DNA of 64,000 nt from Epiperipatus broadwayi (Eukaryota; Onychophora; Udeonychophora; Euonychophora; Peripatidae). Shown here in pieces: positions 24,277 to 35,900 of this stretch. Within the stretch, counting starts at the first letter, position 1. The number at the start of each line of letters is the position of its first letter. The notes under the pieces are model-generated. The model saw only the letters and a list, made by a program, of their open reading frames with translations. It was not told the DNA's origin and searched no databases. The position numbers were made by a program, and so were the translations under genes. The stretch spans positions 2,967,001 to 3,031,000 of the forward strand of contig JAQFVV010006305.1 in assembly GCA_028023455.1 (NCBI GenBank), given 5' to 3'.

Positions 24277-26110
24277 GTATAATATTGGATTTATAGGCTT
24301 ATGTATTAAAAATAAATGCATATATATATATGTTTTAGGAGTATATAAATGTGTATATGGGTAGTGAATATTGAGTATAAAATTAAGATATGGTTTGGAA
24401 AAGATATTGGTGTTGGCATGGTTATTGTTGTGATAGATTAATAATAAAGGTAATAATAATAGTAATAAAAGAAAGTAAGTTAAAAGTTATAATATGTGGA
24501 TATAAATAAAAGACTTGTAAAAATTGTTAATAAATATAGGTTAAAAATAGTTATAAGTTTATAAAATTGATAACAGAGGGAGTTGATAGTAATAATAAAT
24601 AATAAAAAGGTAAATGTTTATAAGATTTTGTAAATTTGTTATAAAAATTTCAAAAAATAAAAGTAATAATAAAATAGTTTTAAAGGTAATAAACATGGTC
24701 TGTTGGATAGGTTAGTGTTATAGATAGGGAAGTGAAAAGGTATTATGTATTAGATAATAATTAAACAAGATAGATAATAAAATGAAAACATAACTGTAAA
24801 AATAAAATAGGTTTTAAAGGTAATATAAAATGGGGCATTAGATGTGTTTTGTATAGTTATATATGTATAAGTAAGAGGAGTATTTATGAGGGTGGGTATG
24901 TATAGAGGTATAGGAGGATTGGTATATGTATGTTATATGTATTATGAGTATAGGTATATATATATATATATATATGAGTGTGTTTTAAGAAATATAGTTA
25001 TATATTGGATATGTATATATGTGGAGGTATAGATGTAGGTAGGGATTGTTAATAATTTTTAAATTGTTAATTTTATTTTGATATAGTTTTATATATTGGG
25101 TTTTATATATTATTTTTAGTTATATGTATAGAGATAAAGTGAAGATGTATATATATATATATGTAGGAAATATGGATAATATGTGCATTTATATGTGAAA
25201 TAATGGTTAAGTAGTTATTTTATAATATTGGATTATGGTTAATGATTATAATTGGGAAGTTGGAAAGTTTACATAGAATTATAAGTTTTATAATAATGAT
25301 AAAAGAGGGAGCTGTTTTAAATGAATAAATAAGATTTTAAAAAAACCGTCATTTTAATTAAGGTTAAACTGTGAGGAGGATTAAGGTAATGATGTTAAAA
25401 AATATTATTTAGTGATATAGAGATAAAAGTTATAAAAAGTAAAATTAAAGATAGTAATGTAAAAGATGTTATATATTAGATAATTATAAAAATAATAATA
25501 ATAAAATAGTATTAAATATTATAAGATAATATTAAGAAGAAGAATATTTAAAGGGTTGTTTTAAAAATAAAAAGTAAAAATGGAATTGTTTAAAAAGATA
25601 AAAAAATTATAAAACGGTAAATTGGATATGTTTTGTATTTTATATATATGTTTTATATATGTGTAGGTAAAATATACATATAGATGTGTATTAGTAAAGA
25701 TATATGAGGATTGCATATGTGTCTATGGGTGTATGTATATCTGTATATAGATGTATGTTTAAAAGAGGTGTCTATGTATTGGATATGCATATGTATATAT
25801 AGATGTATATGGATTATATATATGTCTGGGGTTATATGGATTTATATGTGTATATATATGAAGAAGATATATGTCTATTTTTTGATATGTGTTATGTTTT
25901 GTATATATAGATGTAGAATGATGGAGATATATATATGTTTGATTTATATATGATTTATACATATATATCTGAAATGATAATTATGTATTTGTATTGTTCA
26001 AATCTTGTAGCTCTGACAAAGACTGTTGGACAGTCGAAACTGTAAGAAAATAAAGAAGGTTAAGAAAATTACTTGCATTAAAGTGTATATGAGTGAGGTA
26101 TTATAAGTAA
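23457..26110 (+). mobile_element. 5'-truncated Penelope-like retroelement
   Basis: It comprises the GIY-YIG-bearing frame, about 1.7 kb of non-coding sequence with many TATATG-type tracts, a hammerhead-like fold at 26004-26046 and an AATAAA just after it. From about 23480 to 25985 the + strand is nearly free of C. In 24421-24780 I count 61 G and 6 C in 360 bases. The change in composition at the left edge is abrupt and marks the insertion boundary. The right edge is placed where a gag fragment on the other strand resumes. The long 3' region is unusual for the family. Confidence 0.75.
26004..26046 (+). ncRNA. Hammerhead-like motif at the Penelope 3' end, probably degenerate
   Basis: CTTGTA (26004-26009) can pair with TGTAAG (26041-26046), two pairs being G-T. 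Inside, CTGACAA is followed by a perfect 6-bp stem GACTGT-TGG-ACAGTC (26021-26035) and GAAA (26036-26039). Hammerhead ribozymes are known in Penelope elements; their core is CTGANGA then stem then GAAA. Here the required G of CTGANGA is A, and no clear third stem is present, so self-cleavage is doubtful. Confidence 0.5.
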
Positions 26111-26330
26111 TATATATTCTTTTTTCTTCATTCTTTTTTAATTCATTTACATCTTTTCAGAGGTCTTGTATCATCACTTTCATTTCTTTAATTTCTTCCC
26201 TATCTCTGATTACTATCGCTTTTAGATCAATGATAGCTTTTAGTATTTCTCCAAACTGACATCGTTCAGGGTTTTTAAACTTCACCACTGGGCTTTCTAT
26301 AGTACTTTCATCTTCATTCATTCTATTTTT
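26111..26330 (-). pseudogene. N-terminal fragment of a coiled-coil gag gene
   Basis: A minus-strand ATG at about 26321 opens roughly 50 codons, ending in a Glu/Lys/Ile heptad-like coiled coil before a stop near 26160. Related-looking reading continues to the Penelope edge. The style matches the two longer coiled-coil gag relics in this window (5981-8660 and 53900-55310), all on the minus strand. The gag domain itself is absent, presumably removed or displaced by the Penelope insertion. Confidence 0.45.
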
Positions 26331-27453
26331 ATTAAAAAAAACTGTTTCAAACTCAAAATTCTTCCCTACTGGGACACTAACACCCTGCTTTAACCACCCA
26401 AACCTGCCTTACCCCCCTTTTATGCTGACCTCAGGCTGTTTATTTAGTTAACATGCCCTACATGTAGAGATGCCATTTTATAATCTTTTTTTCTCAGTGC
26501 CATAACATTCTGACTTGGTTCACACATTTCAAAAGATTACAAAAATATGGTGGCCGTTTGAGGTCGCCACCAAGCATTCTAAGCTTGAAACCAGATTGCA
26601 AAGGTTTTCACAATCACAGTTGTTTATTTATTTACGAATGGCAATCACCCAATATATTTTTAAAAGGTAATCTTGAGAGAATTTATTTCAACAAAATGGA
26701 TACCAAGTTAAATTACTAAATTAGATTAAACAGAGACATTCAAACATGACATTTAATAGATTTTATTACATTCACTTTCAATTTAAAGACAGATTCTCTT
26801 TTCTTATAGCATTCAAAACTGACTCGAATCTTTTCTATAAAAAACAAATACAAACTTAATTTTTAAACACAAACGTTAACAATTTTTTTAAAATATGGTA
26901 CAAATTATTTAACTAATATTATTTTCTTGAGGGAACATGCACTATCACTTACCCTATGTATGACAGCAGTCCCAAATAATTATAGAAACCCTGATCAAGT
27001 AGAAGTGAAACACAAGGGTGACTCACTAATAAGAGTGTGCTGAATGGCAACATTTAGACCCACTTTCTAATGTTAAACAATTTATTTTAATCTCAATGGA
27101 TGGTGTAAGTATCTCTCATTTGCTTACAGCCATTGGACATCCATTTTCCCTGCACCATGTTGCGACGGATAGTTCCTGTGTTGCTTATCATCAAACATAC
27201 AACTGGCCTAATCTTCCCCTTCCCTATTTGTCTTTCAAGATTGAGCAGTTAACATTATTAGAAAACATCTAATTTGATTCACACATGAATTATAATAAAA
27301 TGCATATAATAAAAAACATATTTAAACAATATGAGTTTAACCCCCCTCTCCCTTTTATTTTAACTAATTTAACATAATATAATAAAATTCCCAGCAATAA
27401 TCCTGCACTATATTGTTGAAACATTTAAGACACTTAATAGTATATATATATAT
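26331..27453. other. No gene; possible leader and LTR of the gag fragment
   Basis: The minus strand near 26575-26550 reads TGGTGGCGACCTC, which could be a tRNA primer binding site. The DNA above it, of mixed composition, could hold an LTR. No matching second LTR is present, so this is only a possibility. (TA)n lies at 27441-27454. Confidence 0.25.
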
Positions 27454-27670
27454 AATACATATTTTGCGGGTTCATCCGTGTTAAAAACTTTTAATATCAA
27501 TAACTGTTACTTTCACACAGATCCACAGAGTTATAACTCTGGATGGCTTGTGTGACCAAGTCGAAACATCAGTAGTTATAACTCTGTGGATGGCTTGTGT
27601 GACCAAGTCGAAATGTCAGTATATTGATATTAAAAGTTTTTAACACGGATGAACCCGCAAAATATGTATT
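27454..27670. mobile_element. 217-bp hairpin element with 49-bp perfect inverted ends
   Basis: The arm 27454-27502 is matched base for base by the inverse of 27622-27670. The centre holds two copies (47-bp step) of a unit with GGCTTG-TGTGAC-CAAGTC followed by GAAA (stems at 27545-27562 and 27592-27609), plus the palindrome AGAGTTATAACTCT. The stem-GAAA order recalls the Penelope 3' motifs, although the CTGA core is replaced by CTG(TG)GAT. It could be a Penelope-derived non-autonomous unit or an unrelated foldback element. Confidence 0.75.
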
Positions 27671-29399
27671 TTATATATTTAACCCGTGCAAATCTTCGTT
27701 TTAATATATATATATATATATTATGCAAAATGAAATCAAAGTTCACCCAGTAAGTTTATATCTACCCTGATCGATAAGTGATGGTCCTGTGGGAGAAAAT
27801 ATTTCATCCTCTATTTGTCATGGTTTGTTCTAGATTCCCAGGTTAATCCAATTTCATTGGCTAGCTCTACACATCCTATGCAAGGTTGGCATTTCCAATG
27901 GCAGTTCCAGGCGGTAATGGAGACATTCCCCAAAGGGGAAAGTTCTGAAACCTCTAGCTACTCCACATATTCTCTACACTTTTTTATTTAATATTACTTT
28001 GCCAGTTTTAAATTGTCGAAGAGCCCAAGCTGAATCAAAAAAACTAATTTTGCAAAATTCCAATTAATTTCAAACAAAAGACAATCCCGTAATTTATAGT
28101 TCTTTTATCAAAGTTGCTTATAATCCTTAGGAAACATTCCAAACTGATGAGCATAATAGATAGCACAAAAATATCTCCACTATCAAAGTTTCAACAAGAG
28201 CTAATTGCAGAAAAATTCTATACTTTCTTCCCCCTTCTACCTTTAATAAAACAAAAGACAAACTTTTATTAAAAAAAATTTTCAAGATCTTTTTTTTTTT
28301 TTGTAATCTTGATTTAATTGATTTCAGAACTTTTAACATTCCATTTCAAAAAATAAGTTACATTATTTATTTTTAGTACAAAACATATGTTTTATTATAA
28401 AATAATATATATACGATTTTAATAATATATATATGCATATATATGTATGAATATGGGCTGGCAGAAATATACCAACTCAGTGTTAATTTAATTTTATTAC
28501 TATTAATAAATTTATATTTCATTAAATTATTCCAGTGAATTCATCAATCCTAAAATAGATTTGAAATATTATAAATTATTATATGTTGGTGTTATCTCTT
28601 GCTCACAGTAAAAACTATAGAGTTCTTGCTCACTAAGTTGGATTCATATATAACAGTAAGTTATATAGATTAAATTTTATGTGTAGTGTTTTTGGACATC
28701 CAGATGATTTATTTTTCTGTAATCCTGGTTGGCACAAAGGGATTTCCTTAAAAGTCTAAGCACTACATTTTATTTTATATTTCATTTTATTATTTCTTTA
28801 AAAATTAAATTTATAGTTGACTGGTACATCAATAGTAATAAGTTGCCAGAGGTCATTGATGATGTTTAGCATGTTTTAGTGTCCCAGCATTATTATTTTT
28901 AGTTGTTGTAGTCTTTTGGATTAGCATTTAAGTTTATGCCTCCAAATTATTATTATTATTATTTTTTCATATGTCATAGCATCGGCTGGGACACAAACCC
29001 ATAACCATCTGCAACCAACTACTAGCTTGCAAGGCAGATGCGATGACCTCATGTAATCTCCCCTAAGCTTGCAAGGCCTAAATAGTTAGCCTGGTTTATA
29101 ATGGACAACTTCAAATACAGTCACAAGGTTGACCATTGATTTTATTTTTTGATCATTTTTGATGATGAATTATTATTTATCTGTAATGCTGGTGAACTTA
29201 TAATTAGTTCTTTGCTGATCTCTCAGGTTCATTATACACATTCTTGTCTCATATGCATTTATAATATTTGTATATCTAAATTTAGACCATTAATTGGGAT
29301 TGATGATGATGACTGCCATCATCCCAGTTTTTCTGTACCATTACAATATGAATACACAAATACTTAAGCATGTAAACATATATTTTATCTACTTGTAAA
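27671..29399. other. No gene seen; one weak tRNA-like SINE candidate
   Basis: This is AT-rich with a (TA)n at 27704-27722. On the minus strand at about 29060-28935, a GGGTTTGTGTCCC B-box-like stretch is followed by an (AAT)-type tail, as in tRNA-derived SINEs. The A box and cloverleaf are not convincing. Confidence 0.3.
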
Positions 29400-29461
29400 T
29401 GATTTATTTCTTTACATATATCCATTACCTATATAGATATATACATATATATGCATGCATA

Positions 29462-29497
<36 letters not shown>

Positions 29498-29770
29498 CAT
29501 TATTACATACATATATATTTGGTATGTATATTTGGTATGTTTGCATATGTATATATTTGATAAGTATATATATATTGATATAGGTAATAAGATATATGCA
29601 AAGAAATGTGTCATTTACAAGTAGATATAATGTTGTATGTTTATATGATTAAATATTTATGTATTCATGTATTTATTTATGTCTTGTAATTCTGAACAAG
29701 ATTGCTGGGCAATTGCAACTGTCAGATTAATAAAATAATCATTGAAAAAGTAATAAAAGAGATGAATTGG
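29400..29770 (+). mobile_element. 3' remnant of a second Penelope-like copy
   Basis: The sequence from about 29640 aligns with the end of the Penelope copy at 23457-26110: TATGTATT..., CTTGTA, CTGA, stem, CAACTGT, AATAAA in the same order and spacing. The TATATG-rich stretch before it also resembles the longer copy. No coding part remains. Confidence 0.6.
29683..29725 (+). ncRNA. Hammerhead-like motif, second Penelope copy (degenerate)
   Basis: This aligns with the motif at 26004-26046. The stem here is GATTGC-TGG-GCAATT (29700-29714). Relative to the other copy, C-G became T-A and T-A became C-G, so pairing is kept despite base changes. GAAA has become GCAA and the outer stem is weakened, so this copy is not expected to cleave. 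Confidence 0.5.
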
Positions 29771-30587
29771 TTTAAGTTATTACTAATTTTATAAATGCAT
29801 AAGGAAGAATAAGTTAATAATATATTTAGTGAAAAAGATAAAATATTTTTATTGTACTGCAATTAGATAAAATTCAGAAATAAAAAAAAATTGAAAGTTT
29901 CAGTATTCTAAACTGACTTTTATACAATTGTTAAACTTTTTATTATAAAAACGTTTTTAGCTATTTTCAACAATATTATCAATTATATATTACACCTAAT
30001 TCTCTTTTTACACAATAGATTGATTGGTTCCTAAAAATTACATGTAAAAACAACCATATAAAAAATACATTATCTATATGGGAAAAAGGGAGATTGGTTC
30101 CAGATCCAAGAAATCAGCAAAAATAATTAAATAAACCATAGGAAAAATTTTGTTAAAATGTTACATTTTTTGCATACTATCAAATTTTATTTCATATACA
30201 TTGCACATAAATGAAAAATGAATTGTAAAAATATGAATTTCATTTGAAAAATAAAAAAACTTGCAAAATGATAATACTTATAATGAAGCACTCATTAGTT
30301 TTACTACACAAGCCACTGAAAACTTTAAAGTTCAGAGATTATCATCAATGTTATAAGCAAAAAAAAATAGAGTTTGTCAATGTAATTTATCAGAATGTCT
30401 TACTTTTATTTCATTTAACTTATTAATTTTTTTTAACAACTAACATATTCGAAAAGAGAAATTGTAGGTGTTCAGAACTATACATTTATCAAAGATATGG
30501 ACGCTAACTTGCTTGCCTGTAAAACAGAAAAAAATTTATTTGCTGTCACTCTTTGACAATAAGTGCATGTTTGTGTACCATTGCTAT
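29771..30587. other. AT-rich DNA, no gene seen
   Basis: A 60-codon frame at 30244-30426 has no recognisable domain and a composition like its surroundings. Confidence 0.6.
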
Positions 30588-30792
30588 CACTAAAAGGTAG
30601 TTATGATTTACACCACATGTGGTCATGGGGTGACGCTGCAGTACCATCACCGGAAAGAAGCCTGCAAGTGATAAATAAAATTTTCAAAAATGGCTGAAAT
30701 CGTCGATGGAAAAAAAAATTAAAAAATCACACTAAAATTGTCAGCATCACCTCGTGGCCACATGTGGCGTAAATCATAACTACCCACTAAAA
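30588..30792. mobile_element. MITE, 189 bp, with 8-bp target duplication CACTAAAA
   Basis: Ends GGTAGTTATGATTTAC (from 30596) and its inverse (to 30784) form arms of about 45 bp with a handful of mismatches. The element is flanked directly by CACTAAAA at 30588-30595 and 30785-30792. It has no coding capacity. Eight-base duplications are typical of hAT, P and Merlin transposons; the terminal bases do not clearly match a hAT consensus, so the superfamily is open. Confidence 0.85.
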
Positions 30793-32766
30793 CTTACCAT
30801 CTATTGATTTTTGGCAAAATTAATAAATTAAATTTAAACAAAAATAATTTTTTTGAACATCTATACCATCAGGAAACATTTTTTTTTTTTTTTAAAAAAA
30901 ATCCTAACGTCAAAATGCAAACAAAAGCATCAATACCAAAAAAATACTTCCCTTTCACAACAAAACATCAAAAATGTTAGAATGCAGACAAGCAAATGTC
31001 TCCATTTGCAGGAATATTGACCAAAAGAAGATTGTTTTTAAAATAATGGGAAATAAAGAGATGAAACATTTTTTTAAAAAAAAAATTAGATGATGTAATA
31101 ACAGATTTTTTTTTCTAGTTTTTTTTTACTGATTGTGTTATTTTAAAACAGCTTGTATAGAAAGATATCTTTTTTCTTAAAAACTCATGTTATTTCAAAT
31201 TCATGCAAAAAAAGAATTAGGTGTATATTTAAAAATGCTATAATATAGTGATATCCCTAAAAGAAAAGAAAACATCATCTAAATTCTGAATCAGATATTA
31301 ATTTTACCATCTTACTATCAGTAATAAAAATTATTAATAGTTTACTGCTCAGGAGATCATAAAAAGTTCAAAGTCTGAAAGTGACAGAATCCAGGTTGTT
31401 TATGGATCTTGAGTTCCAGAAACTGCTACTTTAATACTGGACTAAACTATGCAGGACATAAATCTTAAAAATATTCCAGTCACTGACATTTATAATATAG
31501 TTCCATAAGTGAGATGTATTAGTAAATTGTGTTGAAAATAGCAAGCAATGCAAATTACTATTTACGATGATCATGTGTTAATATCTACATTCCCTATCTT
31601 CCTTCAGACTTCTTAACATATGTACAACATTATTAAAGCTGGTATTCCTCACATAATCATAACTTTATACCCATGTCATATTTCCTTTTACAAGTATAAA
31701 TAATCTCATGCATAGTAGATTATTGTAATAATAAAATAAATTAACATCTAATTATATGAAAGCAATGTAACCATAAATTCATGGTTATAACCAGCAAGTT
31801 TTATTTTTATGGTAATATATTCAGTACATAGTCGAATCCATTAAAGTTAAAACAATTGTTAGATATCAGTTCTGCATAATCCATAGGAAAAGAGATCAGT
31901 TAGCCTTTTACTCTTTTGAACAGGTCGATCTTGGGCCATTAACATTAGTCAGGTACTTTATCTCACAAAGATATACACCACTGGATAAATATTGGCAAGG
32001 ACTGATTGGGATAAAAAGATATAGAAGTATTTCTTCATCATCAGTGGTGAAAATAGTGTTACATTTCAATGATATTTTGTTTCATGGTCAACAATAAATC
32101 TGACAAATCAAGATTAATTTCAATTTTTAATTCTATCTAAGAATGTAACCCTGTGAAGAAGTAGTCATTTAAACACAGAATTTAAATCCAGACAAAACTT
32201 GGACCCAGAGGAATAAAAAATGTTAAAACAAGCCTATGACTACTTTCAGGGAGTTACCCTAAAGTCAGTTCAGCAAAGCCTTTTAATTATTAATTAGAAA
32301 AAGGGCAGCTATTAATAATGAAAAGTTGAAGGTTCCATATTATTATGGACTGGGTATATAAATATTAATGTAATTGTAAAAAATCCTTAAATATTATTAT
32401 AATACAGTGCACTTTTATCACTGATGATGAAGATGTCATACTTTTACAGATGATGAAGCTATGGTTTTATCTTCACATCCAATGAAAGAACTTTTATTAA
32501 TGTTTCTTCTCAGTTAAATATCATAAATATAGCATATAACATATTTATAAAAGGAATTTTTTTTTATAAATCTGAATGGATGTTAAAACTTGTTGAACAA
32601 AACACTAATATTTTGAAATAAAAAATGCATACAACAAGGTACCTTATCTGTTACTTAAATATGTATAAATTCATTAAATGTTAGATAATTGACCATCTCT
32701 GATAAAATAGTCATTGTAAAACTAAAGCACAAAACTGCAATCTAAAGTATTGGGAAAAACGGTTAC
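30793..32766. other. AT-rich DNA, no gene seen
   Basis: There are no recognisable domains or repeats beyond short A and T runs. Confidence 0.6.
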
Positions 32767-32771
32767 CTTTG

Positions 32772-32882
32772 TGTTGTGTATGGTCTGGATTACAGACCCA
32801 ACCAACAGGAAATAATATAAAATAATACTAAGAAGTATTATAATTAATATATTTATTATATGTACAACTATATTTATACAAT

Positions 32883-32890
<8 letters not shown>
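32772..32890 (-). repeat. Outer part of the left (3') LTR
   Basis: GGTCTGGATTACAGACCC and the following bases match 40085-40190 of the right LTR. The match stops at the (TA)n tract at 32888-32953. The missing remainder resumes at 37478. Confidence 0.88.

Positions 32891-32953
<63 letters not shown>
32888..32953 (+). repeat. (TA)n microsatellite, about 33 units
   Basis: This is an uninterrupted TA tract at the breakpoint of the split LTR. The intact LTR has only short TA stretches here, so the tract expanded after or during the nested insertion. Confidence 0.95.
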
Positions 32954-32956
<3 letters not shown>

Positions 32957-35900
32957 GCCCTTGTCTGTAGGTCATAGGTAGGGTAGAAAGGTCAATTATT
33001 AAAAAATTTTAAATTTTAAGTTATATTTGTAAGATATATAAATAATAATAAGAGAATGAGATTTTATAGTACAATTTAAAGCTAAAAATACCTGGTAGGT
33101 AACAGTGTAATATATTATTTTAAAAGAAAACAATTAAATAAAGCTTAATCATATCATTGCTTATGGTTGTGAAAGCTGGCCATATAAAATAATACAGCTA
33201 TAGATAGTTAAAAGTATATCAATTATTTAGTATAATATTTAAAAAACTAATAAATTAAATAAATGAAATGTAATGTTATAATTGTATTTAAAAATCAAAT
33301 TTAATAGAGTATAATTTATTAATAAACTGTGGGATGGTGAGAGTTATATTTAGTTTAACATTTTAAAATTATTTTCTAAATTTTTTATAAAATATATCAG
33401 TTTTGGTAATTTAAACCAAGACGTAAATAAAAAATCATTTTGATAAAAGTTAGTAAACACGTGACCGTATATTAAATACCTTCACGCACACTCTTGGTAA
33501 AATAATAATAAACTGTGTGAATTTAAAACTAGATATAATTGCCATCGATCTTTAAAGTGAAAGTTAAAAATATTAAATATTGTTTTAATAATTATTTTAA
33601 AACTTAGATGATTTTTTTTATATAAAACTATAATTGAATTTAAAAATATTGGTATAAATAATTCCAGACATTACGTCATCAATTCTTAATTTTGAAAATC
33701 CATTCTGTTATCAAAATAAAATGAATAAATTGTTCGCGCTAAAATAAATATTAACCAATCAAAGGATGTAAAATTAACAGACAAAAATCTAAGAATTATA
33801 CAAAGCGGGAGAAGTAATGTGAAAGTGAAAGAGAAAGTAACACATTTGATAGCTGAAAACATCGTAGCTGAAAGTAATATAAATCTATAATTTCGTATTA
33901 TTCTAAAAGTTATTCTGTAACATATAATATATTTTTGACTACAGAGATATGAATTGCTAATTTTATAAGTGATCTTACCAGGAAATTTTATTCAAATTTA
34001 ACCAGAAAGCCTACAGTAACATGGAAATACAAGAAAAAATATTTAAAGTGATTGCTGAAAGAAAAATAATTGGAAATCATCTTAATGCCACTTTAGTTGT
34101 GCTCAACCTGAAACTTAATCTTATAACTGAAAGGAATACAATTGGGACGATATGTGAAAATCTGAAAAAGAAGCTGCTGTTCGTCAAGAACAATTTATGA
34201 CGAAAAATTTACAGAGCTATCTTAAAACTAAGTTATACTTCTCTATGAACAAAATGTTAATATGCGTTCTAGTACCAAGAAAATAATAATGAAGAAAAGT
34301 GTTTATTTTAAAAAGAAAACATTATTAAAAGATATAGTTCCAGAATTATGAAATAAAGGAAAGTAAAAGATTAAAGTGCTATAAGTATTTTATGGCAAGG
34401 TGCCTAAACTTTATCTTATTAGAAAAAAGATTATAAAGTATTCAATGAAGAAAAATGCTTGATTTAAAATGTTAAAATCAAAGTGCTCAACTAAATGAAA
34501 ATGGATCCATGGAAATCAAAATTTTATTGAAGATTTGAAAAGTCCGTACAAGATGCATCGGGGGAAACCAGACGCGCGGGAAAAAGCTAGCAGACTATGT
34601 TGGAGACATCAAGAATTAATAAGTGTATAAAATATTGAGAAAACTAAGGATCATCGTCGATGAAGATTATTAAACAGAGTTATTTTTTTTATAGAACATT
34701 AAGTGACTGAAAAAAAAAATAAAGTATATATTTTTTTTAGCTTTACGATGAACAATTTTCAAGCAAGTTCGACAAAGCAGTATCGTAAATATAATTTAAT
34801 ATTTTTATTTGATTGTATTTAAAATATAAAAATTCTATATTAGCTTAGGGAAACATATAAACATGAATTTAAGAATAATGAGATTTTAAATATAATAGCT
34901 TAATAGAATGATAGAAATATTATTATAAAAATAAAATGTATGTATGGAAGTTTTAAATATCTACAAGAAGTAATGGAATGGTGAAGCCTTCAGAATACGA
35001 TCAAGAAGATAGAGATCGTTTTGGTAATTGTGATATTATTGATAATGCATAATGTATTTTTTTTAGGTCATCTATTAATGAAGAATGATGTATGAAAGTT
35101 TTTAAATTATAAGTACACATTTTATCCAACATTAAAACATATATTTGAGATAGTAGTAATTTTAAATGTGCATGCAATAAGTTGTTTTAAAAATATAATT
35201 AATAATAAGTATCATAATAATTATGTGATTCTTTTGAACTTTTATGTTGCAAAATATTCAGATGATTTTAAAATAGTTGGTATATTATAAATATACGAGA
35301 TAAGTAGTAAAAGATTTTCTTAAGAATAGCTGTATAGTTTGAACTAAAAATGAATTTTATTATTGTTAGAAATGTAGACAGAAATTTGTCGATGTAATGC
35401 ATAGATAAATCTAGAGAAATAAAATCGGATAGTGACTTGGTAGTACTGGTGTAGAGGAAACCAAGATGATGTTTTTTGCCAAGAAATAAGAAAAATCAAA
35501 TATTTGGATCATAGTATTTTGTGTGATTTCAGTATAGCTAACTAAGTCCTATCACTGAACACATATATTTTGGACAGTGTTTTTTACGTATTTTGAAACT
35601 TTTTGATGTTATATAAAGCTGAAGGAATAGCTTTAGCATCACTCCTATAGTAGAGGTGGATAGACAGATAAAGGTCACTCCTCTATGGTGTTCTTTAAAT
35701 TCACTGTGCCATCATTGTCAAGTTTTATGACGGATAATATTCTAGTTGTTTTGATCCTGTGCATCTATTTTCGCTATCCTTGTTTCATGAATATACATCG
35801 TCAGAAAGATATTTTTATAGAAATGATACATAAAATAGAAATGAGGCTAGGTTGTCGTTATGTAAGAATAGTTTATTTACTAGAATGAGTTAGAATTGTT

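Noticed and set aside
25711-25962. Cys/Tyr/Ile-rich open frames on both strands (67-80 codons)
   Set aside because: They come from TATATG/TATGTA low-complexity repeats inside the Penelope 3' region and overlap each other; no domain.
28935-29060. tRNA-derived SINE on the minus strand
   Set aside because: There is a B-box-like stretch and an (AAT)n tail, but no convincing A box, cloverleaf or duplication.
29429-29614. 61-codon frame rich in Tyr and Ile
   Set aside because: It is a translation of a (TA)n tract.
34021-34198. 59-codon frame starting at an ATG in the nested insert
   Set aside because: No recognisable domain, and its length is expected by chance.
34500-34640. Gag-like phrase in the nested insert
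   Set aside because: A single short stretch with stops on both sides; mentioned as a hint but not annotated as a gene.
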